The notes below the pieces were generated by a model. It did no database searches. It was not told the origin of the DNA and saw only the letters and a program-made list of their open reading frames with translations. Below, in pieces: positions 34,004-46,578 of a stretch of 64,000 bases of DNA; the first letter of the stretch is position 1, and each line of letters opens with the position of its first letter. Source of the DNA: Medicago truncatula. Lineage: Eukaryota; Streptophyta; Magnoliopsida; Fabales; Fabaceae. A program made the position numbers and the translations under genes. Location: positions 1,374,001-1,438,000 of the forward strand of contig NC_053043.1 in NCBI RefSeq assembly GCF_003473485.1, written 5' to 3'.

Positions 34004-35656
34004 ATGGATAGGATAGGAAGTTTACCAGACGATATTCTGACTCGCATACTCTCTTCTGTTCCCACCAAACAAGCCGTAGCCACATCCATTCTTTCAAAGC
34101 AATGGATTCATCTTTGGCGTTACGTTCCCGTTCTCGACTTCACCGAAACCAACTTGGAAGACCTAGAATCCATTCGCCGCTTCAAGGAATTCGTCTCTTC
34201 CGTCTTGCTCTCGCGAAAAGCCGCAGGTAATCATTCCATCAACACTTTCATCCTCGGCATTCAACGCTATTCCTCTCGAACTCATGAACGCCATTCCTCT
34301 CCAATAACACCAACTTACTACAATAATATGAGTAGGAAACTAACATTAGCCCCTAGTTTGCCTATTAGTATATTAACTTGTACAACCCTTGTTGTTCTCA
34401 AACTCCGTTGGTTTTGGTTCTTTATGGATGCTAATTCTCATTATAATTTTCCCTCACTAAAGACACTACATTTGAAAGACATTTACCTTCATCATCAACA
34501 TGAATTTACGTTTCTTCTGGATGCTTGTCCACTTCTTGAAGATCTTCAACTATCTAATATACACTTTGGCCCTTCCGCTCGTTTCTCTTCTCTATATCGT
34601 AACCAACAATTAAGCGGCTCAAGCTTAAAAAGGTTGAACAAAGCAGATATAACCGACCATGATTGCTATTTTATGGTGAAATCACTTTCAAATGTGGAGT
34701 TTCTACGCATACAACTATGCAAGGTTTGATGATGCATGCCAATGAAAAAAATAATGTGATAAATTTCTATTTTTAATTTTTGCAAATTTTACCCTATATT
34801 TTTAATACTGTTTTTTTAAATAATGTAGGGTTATTGTCCACCTAATGACTTTTCTACATTCCATAATTTGACTCATCTGGTGCTCAACTATAGCTGTGAT
34901 ATAATTGTACAAGTGCTCCACCATTGCCCTAAGCTTCAAAATCTTGAATTTTACGAGGTATGTGTCTTAAACATATTTGATTTATCTTTTCAGTCTTGCA
35001 TTTTATATGTACTATAATTTAAATTGAGTTACGTTTAAGGTTTTTTATACATATATCAAGAAATGTAATGATGATGTTAAAGGACGTGTCAGATTTACTT
35101 AACTAATCTTATTTACTATTCGGTTGGAATGCTTTATGTACACTCAATTAATTAAGGTACAATTAAAAATAAATAATAATTGTACATTAAAAAGTTGAAG
35201 TGACATTTATTTTAAAACAATTTTTTTTTGTTCTTAAAAAGACACTCATTTTTTAAAACATGGATGGAGTATTATTTTAATCTATAATTACTGAAGTTGC
35301 AAGGCACCAATTGACAGGATTTCAGCACTACAAGAGGTTTGCAAAATTGGGTGGATCCTGAATCTGTTCCAAGTTGTCTTTCATTAAACCTTACAACTTG
35401 CAATATGCGGGACTTTGATGAAGGCCAACAACGTAATCGCATTATGTTAGCAAGGTTTATTCTGCAGAATGCAAGAGTTTTAGAAACTATGCCAATCTGG
35501 TGCTACATGAGATGGCCCAAAGCAGAAAGAGTATTATTCTCATGTCCAAGGGCTTCTGTAACATGTCAACTTTCAATTGACTGTGGCTGCAAGTTTACTT
35601 TTATAAGGAAAGGGAAAAGAACCAAGAAGAATAGAAGAGCTAAGAATGGAAGATAA
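34004..35656 (+). CDS. F-box/FBD/LRR protein, gene 1 (3 exons)
   Basis: Likely substrate receptor of an SCF ubiquitin ligase; the target is unknown. Exons 34004-34723, 34829-34957 and 35318-35656 join in phase to give 395 codons. The F-box is at residues 1-45 (DRIGSLPDDILTRILSSVPT, SKQWIHLWRYV). Leucine-rich segments follow (SLKTLHLKDIYLH, CPLLEDLQLSNIHF, HCPKLQNLEFYE). The FBD domain is in exon 3 (WVDPESVPSCLSLNL, then ARFILQNARVLETM, CQLSID). The tail is basic (KGKRTKKNRRAKNGR). The length is normal for this large plant family. Gene 2 at 37687 is a tandem duplicate of very high similarity. Family members of this type often evolve fast and vary in copy number, and the pseudogene copies at 31538 and 42559 fit that. 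No lesion seen. Confidence 0.9.
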
Positions 35657-36565
35657 ACTTGCAGAAAAGGGTGAAAGGTATGGCTTCGGATTGAAACCAC
35701 AAACAAGAAAAGGATTCCTTTTCATTTGTATTTACTATATGATTGATCTCTTGTTTGGTTCACATAATGTTTTTGTCATCATGCTTGAATGATGATGGCA
35801 ATCAAATTACATCAACAAGAATAACCAAGCATTATCCCACTATGTTGAGTTAGCTACATTGATCAAATTACGCCATAATATTTTATCGTAAATCATATTT
35901 AGATTCAACTCATTAACTTCTAAATCTTTCCTAATGATGGCAATCAAGTTACACAAAAAAGATTTTGGTTTCCTACTTTCCTTGAGGAAGTTGTATGTTA
36001 ATACTTAATACCATATTAATTATGGAGCAATAATAGGTAGACACCCTTAATGTGTACACCCTTTTGTACCAATCTGAAAAATTTCAGTTAACCAAATATA
36101 TGGTATGTGTGACCACATTTTTTAAGTTGCGTGACCACTATTTTTCCATAATTTATTTGGTTAACTAAGTGGAAAAATAGTGATCACGCGCATTTTTGTT
36201 GTGTGACCACATTTTTCAGCTTCTAAATAGTGGTCACGCAACTGAAAAATGTGGTCACACATATAACGTGGTCACACAATTGAAAAATAACAAACTCGTT
36301 GAAGAAGGTAAACACTAAGTGCATGTTTGGATTGGCGGGAGTTCAATATAATTTCAGTGTCACCGTGATTTCGTCAAACATGTGCTAAGCTATGAAGCAC
36401 CACCGCATACAAGGACACATTGACACCGGTAAAAATTTGGAAAAAATGAATTAATTAAACTTAATCACATATTGGACATATGAACACACCTTCTATTATA
36501 AGTATAAATGCTACATAGGTACTAAGTGACCACAAATAAATGTAAATTATGACTGCTAATGATTG
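35657..36565. repeat. Duplicated 3' flank of F-box gene 1, with hairpin insert
   Basis: Homologous to 39359-40130 except for about 36020-36290, which is unique to this copy. That unique part holds inverted and repeated GTGACCAC/GTGGTCAC phrases within segments such as GCGTGACCACTATTTTTCC and is probably a MITE. Confidence 0.6.
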
Positions 36566-37500
36566 TGATAGTATACTAGAAAAATCCAAATTAGAGACGG
36601 GTGAAATCAGTCTCTAAAATGCAAAAAATCCGTCTCTAAACAAGTTAGAGACGGAATTGGAGCAGGATTTGGATCCGTGGTTAATTTTCTCGTCTCTAAG
36701 TCTATTGGAGACGGATTTACAGATTCTGCTCTACCAAACATGGAAAAATTCCGTCTCTGAGTCATATATTCCATGTCTACAAAGAAACCAAATTCCGTCT
36801 CTACATAAAATAAATTCCGTCTCTAACTTCAATTTTTTAATTAAAAAAAATCAACCTAAAGTGCTCTTAAAAATACATAAATATAGTTTGCAAATTTGAT
36901 CAACATAATAATGTCTCATACAAGAGAAAAGTACTCTCAAAAATACATAAATATAGTTTGCAAATAACTGAATAAATCAAAGTAAAACCATCCATTACCT
37001 AAAAAAAAAAATATGATAATGAATCTAAAACTTTCCAAATCTCTAAATTGTTGTTACTATCCCCTCCTTCATTGACATTATCATTCTCTCATGCTCTTGA
37101 CATGTTCTTGAGCTAATTGACAAAGCTTCGGACTAATATCTAAGCTAAATATGTAACTTCCATCAGCCTGCAAAATTTAAAATATGTGGGTCTCAAGCAT
37201 AGTTTTTGTTGTTTTCAATAATTATGCGAAGAAAACAAAGCAATGTCAATCAAGCTAGTCAACAAATTTTCTTTAATAGTGCTTTATGTATAGAACAATA
37301 AACAATTAGATTTACGGAATGACTTACACAACTGAAGAGAAAACTTACATGTGTAGCATGGATTTGGAGGCGGAAAATCACCTTACATTCTGTTTTCTCA
37401 ATCTTCCCCCAAGTAACCCAGACATTGTTTTAGTAAGTTAATCACACATTTAAGATGCATTATTGCCAAAACTTGAAGTCATATTCAAAAACAATATATG
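36566..37500 (-). mobile_element. CACTA (En/Spm-like) transposon fragment
   Basis: The left end reads TACTAGAAAAATCCAAATTAG and is followed by many subterminal repeats of TTAGAGACGGA / TCCGTCTCTAA in both orientations (36590-36830), typical of CACTA elements. On the minus strand two probable exons join in frame: one ending at 37349 (VTWGKIEKTECKVIF.. with a GTAAGT donor) and 37167-37081 (ADGSYIFSLDISPKL..SMRE then stop). The terminal CACTA has decayed and the right end is cut by the F-box duplication. Confidence 0.6.
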
Positions 37501-37620
37501 TAGTGACATGAATGCAAAGGAAGTAAAAATTATACATAAGATTTAACCACTTTTTATTTTATTATACATAAGATTTGACACACAAAGATTTAATAAAATT
37601 ATACCCGACCCAATCTTGGA

Positions 37621-37627
37621 TATTTAA
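37621..37627 (+). promoter_or_regulatory. Probable TATA box of F-box gene 2
   Basis: TATTTAA lies about 60 bp before the ATG, at the same place as in gene 1 within the duplicated upstream sequence. Confidence 0.55.
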
Positions 37628-37686
37628 GCAAAACCTAAAAACACTTTTAGGTTAAAATTTGCTTCCAAACAACAACAACTGCAGCG

Positions 37687-39358
37687 ATGGATAGGTTAGG
37701 AAGTTTACCAGACGATATTCTGACTCGCATACTCTCTTCTGTTCCCACCAAACAAGCCGTAGCCACATCCATTCTTTCGAAGCGATGGATTCATCTTTGG
37801 CGTTACGTTCCCGTTCTCGACTTCACAGAAACCAACATGGAAGACCTAGAATCCGTTCGCCGCTTCAAGGAATTCGTTTCTTCCTTCTTGCTCTTGCGAA
37901 AAGCCGCAGGTAATCATTCCATCAACACTTTCATCCTCGGCATTCAACGCTATTCCTCTCCAATTCATGCTCCCGGTGATAACTACTTGGATATGATGAG
38001 AAGAACAACTTACCATAATACGTTGATTAGGAAACTAACATTAGCCCCTAGTTTGCCTATTAGTATATTAACTTGTACAACCCTTGTTGTTCTCAAACTC
38101 CGTTGGTTTTGGTTTTTTAAGGATGCTAATTCTCATTATAATTTTCCCTCACTCAAAACACTACATTTGAAAGACATTTATCTTCATCATCAACATGAAT
38201 TTACGTTTCTTCTGGATGCATGTCCACTTCTTGAAGATCTTCAACTATCTAATATACACTTTGACCCTTCCGCTCGTTTCTCTTCTTTATATCGTAAACA
38301 ACAATTAAGATGCTCAAGCTTAAAAAGGTTGAACAAAGCAGATATAACCGATCATGGTTGCTATTTTATGGTGAAATCACTTTCAAATGTGGAGTTTCTA
38401 CGCATACAACTATGCAAGGTTTGATGATGCATGCCAATGAAAAAGAATAATGTGATAAATTTCTATTTTTAATTTTCGCGAATTTCACCCTATTATTTTA
38501 ATATTGTTTTTTTTTTCTTTCTTTCAAATGTAGGGTTATTGTCCACCTAATGACTTTCCTACATTCCATAATTTGACTCATCTGGTGCTCAACTATAACT
38601 GTGATATAATTGTACAAGTGCTCTACCATTGCCCTAAGCTTCAAAATCTTGACTTTTATGAGGTATGTGTCTTAAATATAAGAAACTTATTTGATTTATC
38701 TTTTCTTTTCTTATCGTGCATTTTTTATGTACTCCAATTTAAAATGATTGACATTTAAGGTTTTTTTTTATACATATGTCTGATGATGTTAAAGGACGTG
38801 TCAATTTTACTTAACTAACCTTATTTACTATTTGGTGCATTGAAAATAATGTACACTCAATTAATTAAGAGACAATCAAATATAAAATAATAATTGTATA
38901 TTAAAAAGTTTAAGTGATATTCATTTTAAAACTTTTTTTTTTTTTTTGTTAAATCGACATTCATTTTTTAAAATGGAGGGAGTATTATTTTATTCTATTA
39001 TTAACTGAAGTTACAAGGCACCAATTGACAGGATTTGAACACTACAAGAGATTATAAACAAAATTGGGTGGATCCTGAATCAGTTCCAAGTTGCCTTTCA
39101 TTAAACCTTACAACTTGCAATATGCGGGACTTTGTTGTTGTAGACCAACACCGTAATCGCATTATGTTAGCAAGGTTTATTCTGGATAATGCAAGAGTTT
39201 TAGAAACTATGTCAATCTGGTGCTACAAGAGATGGCCTAAAGCAGAAAGAGTATTATCCTCATGTCCAAAGGCATCTGCAACATGTCAACTTACAATTGA
39301 TTGTGGCTGCAAGTTTACTTTTAAAAGGCATAACAAAAGAACTAAGAATGGAAGATAA
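37687..39358 (+). CDS. F-box/FBD/LRR protein, gene 2 (3 exons)
   Basis: Tandem duplicate of the gene at 34004, with the same predicted SCF-receptor role. Exons 37687-38418, 38534-38662 and 39032-39358 join in phase, again giving 395 codons. It differs from gene 1 by compensating in-frame changes: exon 1 is 12 bases longer (a rearranged HAPGDNYLDMMRRTTYH segment around residue 100) and exon 3 is 12 bases shorter (FKRHNKRTKNGR at the end). The F-box (DRLGSLPDDILTRIL), leucine-rich segments and FBD (WVDPESVPSCLSLNL) are intact. Introns sit at identical places, and intron 2 carries the same MITE end ending GGAGGGAGTATT. The shared 5' flank starts about 140 bp before the ATG; a similar fragment is also found at 23959. 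Confidence 0.9.
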
Positions 39359-41336
39359 ACTTGCAGAAAAGGGTGAAAGGTATGGCTTCGGATTGAAACC
39401 ACCAACAAGAAAAAGATTCCTTTTCATTTGTATTTTACTATTTGATTGATCTCTTGTTTGGTTCACATAATGTTTTTGTCATCATGCTTGAATGATGATG
39501 GCAATCAAGTTACATCAACAACAATAACCAAGCATTATCCCACTAAATTGAGTCGGCTACATTCATCAAATTACGCCAATCATATTTAGATTAAACTCAT
39601 TAACTTCTAAATCTTTCCTAATGTTGACAATCAAGTTACACAAAATTGATTTTGGTTTCCTACTTTCCTTGAGGAAGTTGTATGTTAATACTTAATACCA
39701 TATTAATTATGGGATAATATCCAGCTTTTCTTAGTAATGTAGCAACCATGAATGGGAAGTTTCTTCCTAATTTTAAAGGGTGGTGCAATAGGCATAGGAA
39801 AATAAGCTTTTGGTTTCTTGGTCACTTTTGCAATGTGTGAGTGAAGGACCCTTAAATTGTTATTATTAATAAAAGACAAATAACAAACACGTTGAAGAAG
39901 GTAAACACTACTAAGTGCATGTCTGGATCGGCAGGGAGTTCAGTAGAATTTTGGTGTCGTCGTGATTTCGTCAAACATGTACTAAGCTCTGAAGCACCAC
40001 CTCATACACGGGCACATTGACACCGGAAAAATTTGGAATGGAACTTAATCCCATGTCGGACATGAACACACCTTCTATTAGAAGTATCAATGCTACTTAG
40101 GTACTAAGTGACCACAAATAAATGTAAACTGCTATAATCATTGTTGTCAAAATCCCGACTTAAATTCTAAAATTTAGGATTTTGTGACTTTCTTCACCTT
40201 CAACGACTTAAATCCATTGTAGAATCCTAAACTATGCAAAATCCATCGATTTTGATTGTGATTTTACGATTTCTTATATACTAAGTCATTTATGACTATA
40301 CACCATTTATAACATATACTTAGGAATATTATTATTTTTTTAAATCCATCGATTTTGATTGCAATTTTACAATTTCCTATATCGATTCTACAAAAGTTCT
40401 TGAGTAAAATCCTTCGATTTTGATTGCGATTTTATGAGTACCGATTTTGCTATTCCCTTTTGACCTAAATTAAAGTCTCGATTTTGACAACCTTTTGGCT
40501 ATAATGATTGTGTTAGAGATATGGAGTCTCTGCATGTGATATGTAGTACAAAGGCTCCATATTTATCATGGGATATACAAAAGTTTGTGAGAATAACTAT
40601 ATAAACAACTTTCAGTTTTTGAAAAGAAACAAAGTAGTTTATAAACAACTGAAAATATGCAACCTAAACAAAATACTCAGTCCAAATTATTTACTTGGAA
40701 ATTAGCAATATTACTTGCAAATTCCATAAGTATTCCATTTTATGTCACATTATTGTTATTGATGTTCTAGTAGGATTGTTTAGAATTGAAAGAGAAAAAG
40801 AAAAAAAAAACAGCGTGCTAGACTGATCTATTCCCAAGGAAAGCAAGAATTGTTCAAATTCTTTAGGGTCTCTTTATTTTTATTCGAGGGGAGGTGAGAG
40901 GAGGGGAGGAAAGACAAATCCCTCTTAAACTAATTTTAGCTCTCCTTCAAATTGTTTCATTCAACCAAACTCAATTTGTTACAATCCCTCCGCTCCCTCT
41001 CCTCCTCTCCCTTGAATCAAATAAGACGATTTTGTTTTGGTTAGATAAAAGGATAGAAGGGGGCCCTCTGTGGGGAGTGTTCCCCTGTTGAAGACTCGTG
41101 GAGATGGAACCCAAATGAAAAGTTTATGGTTTGGTCTAAATGATCATTTTGAAGATCTGGTTTTTTTGCCTATTATACCTTCACACTTTCTCTGTTCAAT
41201 AAATTTAATGTGTTATTTTTTCTCATAAGAAACATTTGTTAGTTACTCTCCCTCTCTCCAACAAATTCATTTTTGTTTTGGAATAATGCTAAGTATAGCA
41301 AACCAAATTGTCCCAAAGCCATTGGGAATGAATGTT
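39359..41336. other. 3' flank of F-box gene 2, then intergenic repeats
   Basis: 39359-40130 duplicates the 3' flank of gene 1. 40140-40500 has a repeated CGATTTTGATTG(C/T)GATTTTA phrase. About 40867-41025 looks like a small MITE with inverted CTCTTT..GAGGGGAGG ends. No gene. Confidence 0.5.
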
Positions 41337-41364
41337 TTTTTTTTTTTTTTTTTGTACAAATTGC
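41337..41364 (-). mobile_element. Micro poly-A insertion (28 bp) with target duplication
   Basis: On the minus strand GCAATTTGTAC is followed by a run of A. The perfect 11-mer GAATGAATGTT flanks it (41326-41336 and 41365-41375). Confidence 0.7.
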
Positions 41365-41438
41365 GAATGAATGTTACTGGCTAAATAGAACTGCCAGCAG
41401 GCTTTATTCCACAAACATGGGATATAATGACGTGCAAA

Positions 41439-42984
41439 TTTGTTAAACACGCCTCGGGACAAATTTCGCTACATATAGCACCACTGTGTTTTGTTTTTTC
41501 TTTCTTTTTTCATTCTATAACATCTAGGATACAATATGATATCGAAACGACATTTGATACTTAGATATTTAATATTACTGACGGAAACATCAACAACTTA
41601 CAATTCATAACGGCTACAAGTCACAATACTTGGCTTGACTAGTAAATAGTTCAAGACTTTGATATTTTATTCATCTCAAAACATACTAGTTCAAGACTTT
41701 GATTACTCAGCCATATCCTTACCTTTGTATACATGTTCATCTAAAAATATAAATGGGGATGAGATCTACTTACTCATGGAGTTTCTACTAATTTATAGTT
41801 CTTATCACTTGATCATCAGATTACAATATAATCATAATTCAGACTCATTAAATCAATAAAACTTAAGATATTCCATACAACTTTGCATGATAATAATTTG
41901 TACATACGAAAATGACAATTTTTATTTTGGTTTTCTTTTTGTTTTTTTGTTTTTTCCTTAACATGAAAAAGACAGACGTGAGGATATCCAACTCATCAAC
42001 CCGTCGGTAAGGCGTTACATATAATAAACTAATACATTTCCGACTCTTCTCACATTTAAATTATTCGTTTCTTTTAGTTAATGGTCAAGCGCGACTACTT
42101 TTATCATTTGAACCTGAACTACTTATTTTCTTTGTTCAATTAATGAACATAATCTTTGTATATCAGTTTCTGGTAATCAAGAAATAACGAACTATTTGTT
42201 TTTGGTTTGTCATCAGTTTAAAAGAATTTGGGTTTTGGTTTTGCAATTGTTGGGTATATCTCCAGTGTGCCCTTGCGGTTGTCTGATCATGCGTTGTTGT
42301 TTAGTTCATTGAGTGGTTTCTCTAGAAGAATGTGACTATCTATGCATATTTTTTTGGTTTGGGTTATTTGGCGAGAACGAAATTCACGTTGTTGTCTTTA
42401 GCACAAGGAACAGGTAGTGTCTTAATTTTTTGTGGCTGAAAAGAAACCAAATCTGGTTTAGATTTTGATATACACAAATGGTGGGTGAACCCTACATTAT
42501 TTTAGGGTAATCTTCTTGTTGAGTGTTTAGGTTTTTGCCATCAATAATCCTACATGTGTTTTCTTGTTACTCTCGACCGCTGGCTTCTCTTTTTCTTCTA
42601 TTGGATTTGGATTTCCATCACTCAAAACCCTTTCATTGCAACTCATTAAAATTAAATTAAATGGAATTCAAGATTTCATGTTGCTTCTAGCTGGATCTCT
42701 AATTCTCGAGGATCTACGATTGTCTGATATATACATTCATTCTAAGGAATAGCTTGATTCTCTTACCATTCAATAGTTCGAAACCTTAAGCTTACCCAAA
42801 TTGACTAAAGCAGATATCGGTCAATGTTTGTTTGTATTCATGTTATATGATGAAAACAGTCTCTACTTCATTTCTCTCTGCGTAGATACATCCACTTTGT
42901 ACTACAACATAGACTACAAGGTCCGTTTCGTTACGAATAATTACATGGATCAACATGTTGAACATCGACACATGTGATTGGTAC
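41439..42984. repeat. Duplicated block B (lacks the MULE and Stowaway insertions)
   Basis: Collinear with 24513-24591 joined to 30272-31971. It has single copies of the MULE target TTTTTCATT (41506-41514) and of the Stowaway TA site (about 42030). It lacks some block A sequence (deletions around 41645-41705) and has an extra LINE piece at 42221-42412. Confidence 0.9.
42221..42412 (+). pseudogene. LINE zf-RVT fragment inside block B
   Basis: Absent from block A. Translated in two frames it gives DHALLFSSLSGFSRRM and then FLVWVIWRERNSRCCL, matching the end of the zinc-binding domain of plant LINE polymerases. It has no poly-A tail or target duplication, so it may be filler DNA from break repair. 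Confidence 0.6.
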
Positions 42985-43318
42985 ATTCAAATAACTTCAT
43001 TTTCTCAAATTAATACTAGTGTTATTGTGTTGTATCATGTACTAGTTCTTCATATATCTCAATTGAATACTTGAATGGGATTGATGACAAATAACAAAGC
43101 CAAAATATGATTTATCTGGATTTTTTTGTTTGTGGAGTTTTGGCTTAATTTGATAATGTGATTTTTGTTACCTAATTTAGGTGAATCGGCTGCAACACTC
43201 TTATGATGACATTATCGTCTTTCATAATTTGACCCGCTTGGAACTCCATAATTATTGGAGTTTGGTATTATAAGTGCTTCAATGCCTTAACCTTCAAAAT
43301 CTCAAACTTTTTCAGGTT
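42559..43318 (+). pseudogene. F-box/LRR pseudogene fragment (block B)
   Basis: Copy of the block A pseudogene: FGFPSLKTLSLQL, LLLAGSLILEDLRLSDIYIH, then a stop. It continues further, with a piece at about 43182-43315 matching exon 2 of the intact genes (VFHNLTRLELHNY, then LQCLNLQNLKLFQ before a GT donor) but with an internal stop. The F-box and FBD are absent. Confidence 0.75.
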
Positions 43319-44100
43319 TGAGGCACATGTTAGTATATTTGTCTTTGAGGCCTTAACCTACGTTTTGCTATTCAAAAGATTTCAGGAAGAAATATACAAA
43401 CAAATCAAAATTGATATTCAAATTTTTAGAAAGAAATATACAAGAAATTAAAATTGGTCATGATAACATGTTATTGGTCAAAACGTTATATTTCACTCAA
43501 GATTTATCCACTGATATGGTAAAACAATATCATATGCTCTTGATCCAAAAAAATGTGACTTCATATATTATTTCAACGAATAGCTTCAGGTCACCAAGCA
43601 TAATGAGTTCATTGATATAACAATACCATTTAACTTTCTCTACGTGAAATAGGTTTATCTTACTCTCAAAAACCAAAATCAAGCTATATATTTCAAACTT
43701 TTCTGATGAAAGTATGTATTAGGCCATCTTGAGGATCACTTGTTATGGCATCCATACTCCAATGTAAACAACATTAGCATAACCGGTGATCATAACTTAA
43801 AGCTAGTGTTGCAACTTAAATGATCCATTTAAAATTACGTTTTTTTAAAAGACTAACCTAATACAAACGTAAAAACTTAAAGGATCTTTGAATATATTTA
43901 GCATTTTTATATGTCTTGTAAACTTAGTGCCTTTATGGCACAACGTTAACAATCCCAAAGATAGTTTTGCATTGAAAATACAATATTTTAACTGTTAAAA
44001 AGTTGAACGCTTGACTTTTAAGATGAATATATTGAGATTCTTGCTATGTGCACTTGGGGTGCATATTCACTTGGGGTACATATTAGTATTTCCCTTTCTA
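43319..44100. other. Intergenic, no gene seen
   Basis: AT-rich. Possibly decayed downstream parts of the F-box pseudogene, but nothing can be aligned with confidence. Confidence 0.35.
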
Positions 44101-44103
44101 TAA

Positions 44104-44490
44104 GGCTTTGTTCGTGAGTCTAATGGAGAATGGAGGGGAAGGCTATGGAAATAAGGAAGAAACAAGTGAAAGAAATATAGAAAACTAGGAGGGAAGGACT
44201 TTTGGGGGTTCATTTTTCTTCATAACACAAATTCCTCCTCGTTTGGGTGAACTAAAAAATTACATTGGAGGATGGTTTTCGAGGGTTTGTGTGAATTCTT
44301 TAAATTTATTCTATGTTGTTATAATATTTTTTAAATTAAAAATATATTAATCATAAACATTACTGTATAATTCTCAAAAAAAAAAAAAATCTTTGAAAAA
44401 TAGTGATTTTTTCTTTCTATTTCTCCCTATATTTCTCACCCTCAAAGTCTTTTCTTCTCCTCCGCTCCAAACTCTCAAACAAATTATACC
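44104..44490. mobile_element. Tourist-like MITE, copy 2 (decayed)
   Basis: Matches the 117-486 element along its length (GGCTTTGTTCGTGAG, a GGAGGGGAAGG block, TTCTTCATAA, TCCAAACTCTCAAACAAA) with many changes, especially at the right end. Confidence 0.7.
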
Positions 44491-46118
44491 TTAATAGTTA
44501 TAGGGGCAATAAAAGAATATATATGTGTGTGTGTGATGTTGGTGTTCCTCGCCTAATTATAGAATGGTAATTGATATAATTTAAAATTTGTCCATAAAAT
44601 AATATAACGTAATTTATTTAAACAGCTATTTGATAGATCATAGATGCATATTGTATAAATGTAATAGATGTTAAAATTTACAACCATGTTGAGTTCTAAC
44701 ATATATAATATTCACTTTCACATGATATCCATGATTCAAATAGTTAAATTTAATACATTTATTTTTTAAGAAAGTCATATTTAATACATGAAAAATGAGA
44801 AAGATAGATATTTGTTTTGTAAAATGTAGTGATGGTTCATGGTAGTAGTTGGTGTTATTGTTTGTGATTGAAATGCATACCTTTAAGAGTTTGGAGTCAT
44901 GCTTAGTTTATGAAAATGATAAAAAAATCAATTATGTGATTCATCTAATACTCAAAATTATTATTTTTTAATTTGAAAATATATGATATATATTAATTAT
45001 GTTTTGGCTTAATTGATCAAGTGGTCCCTTAACTTAATTATTTATTTCAAAGTGGTCCTCAAACTAAAAAATGGTCATAATATTTGCTTCCGTTTGTCAA
45101 TTTAGTTCAATTCCGTTAATTTTAACCCCTAACGTGTAAGATAGACCATAATTGAAGGTGGTCTACCATAGACTTTATTAATCTTTTTAATTTGAGCCCT
45201 TTGATTTTTGTCTATAAATGAGAACCGTTGGATCACGCATGTCTATCGTATCTTATAGTAAACCAATAACTGATTTCTATTCCCTTTCTTCATCTTCTTC
45301 CTTTCATTTCTTCATCATCATCAACAACATCTTCATATACCTTCATCAATCTTCAAACATTAAAATCTAGAATACCCCCCAAGTTCAAAAAAGTTGTGAG
45401 TTTGGCCCCCTGTGAACAAAAATGACAATTTTGGTCCCCTAAGATTTAGCCTATTTGCAACTTTAATCCTTTTTGTCAACTTTGACTTATTCAACGCCTA
45501 CGTTAGTAGGATTAAATGTAGGGAGGATATACTGATCCCTTAACTTAATTATTCAACTTTTGCGGTCTATGTCAAATCCCCGATTCAATTGGATGTCTAT
45601 ACTGGTTAGTAGGATTAAATGTAGGGAGGATAAACAATACAATTAAATTTTTCATCTTCTTCAAAACAACATCAATAACTTCTCACAAAACCCAAAAAAA
45701 TGTTTTGAAGTTACTAGTCACTACTTCACTCAAAGGTAGGAACCTTCCAATCACTTCCCTTAGTTTCCTTCTTTGACCGTAACACTATCCTAAACCTTTC
45801 AATTTTTATTTTAACAACCCAAGTTTTTTATTCAAGCTCCGCCACCGTAGACAAATGAAACAATTATAATCATATGAATAAGAGATGGGTACCATTATTT
45901 TAGTTTCCACATAGCACTAAAACTAACCATGTATGCAAGAATTTGAAACCAAAATATGAGAACAAAACAAAGACATGAACAATTGTCTAGATGCAGAACA
46001 AATTACAAACACATGAAAGACACAAACAAGTGCAGCCACGAATTGTCGCAAAAAGAGCCCATGATGTCATTGCAAGATTTGACAAATATAAATCTTTCCA
46101 GAAAACTGTGTTTTCAGT
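44491..46118. other. Intergenic with MITE ends
   Basis: Contains a (TG)n microsatellite near 44522. Single MITE-like ends of the 'GTGGTCCCTTAACTTAATTA' and 'TTTGGCCCCCTGTGAAC' types occur at about 45005-45190 and 45370-45520. No gene. Confidence 0.4.
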
Positions 46119-46260
46119 ATCATTTTTGCTCCAAAACACCAGGAAGATACGAAAATACCTCCAACGATAGTTAGGCGCAACAACAACATTAGCCAACATC
46201 AGTTAACTGCTGCCTAGAGGTATTTTCATATTTCCCTGATGTTTTGGAGCAAAAATGATA
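46119..46260. repeat. Hairpin with 45-bp arms
   Basis: Arms 46119-46163 and 46216-46260 are inverted copies (CATTTTTGCTCCAAAACA and its complement) with few mismatches and a ~52-base loop. It could be a pre-miRNA-like foldback or a small MITE. Confidence 0.6.
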
Positions 46261-46578
46261 GTGAGAAGAACAATTTTCATTTTGCAAAGTCACGTTTTCA
46301 AGGAACACATGACAGTGGGTTAGATTAGACCAACATAGTTGTGATGTCAATGTGCTAACATGATACAACCTTCTCCAATTTTGCATAAAAAATAATATAT
46401 AATTCACATACACACTCTTTCTCTCATCCCTTTCTCTCTCAATTTAGTCCATGTCTTTAGTTTCTTGGAGTACAAGAAACAGTTTTGCACTAACAAATCG
46501 GTATTATAAGCCCGCTGGTTCATGAGTGTAGAGTACACAAATTTTGGGATTAAGAATTCATTATCAACTGAGCTAATA

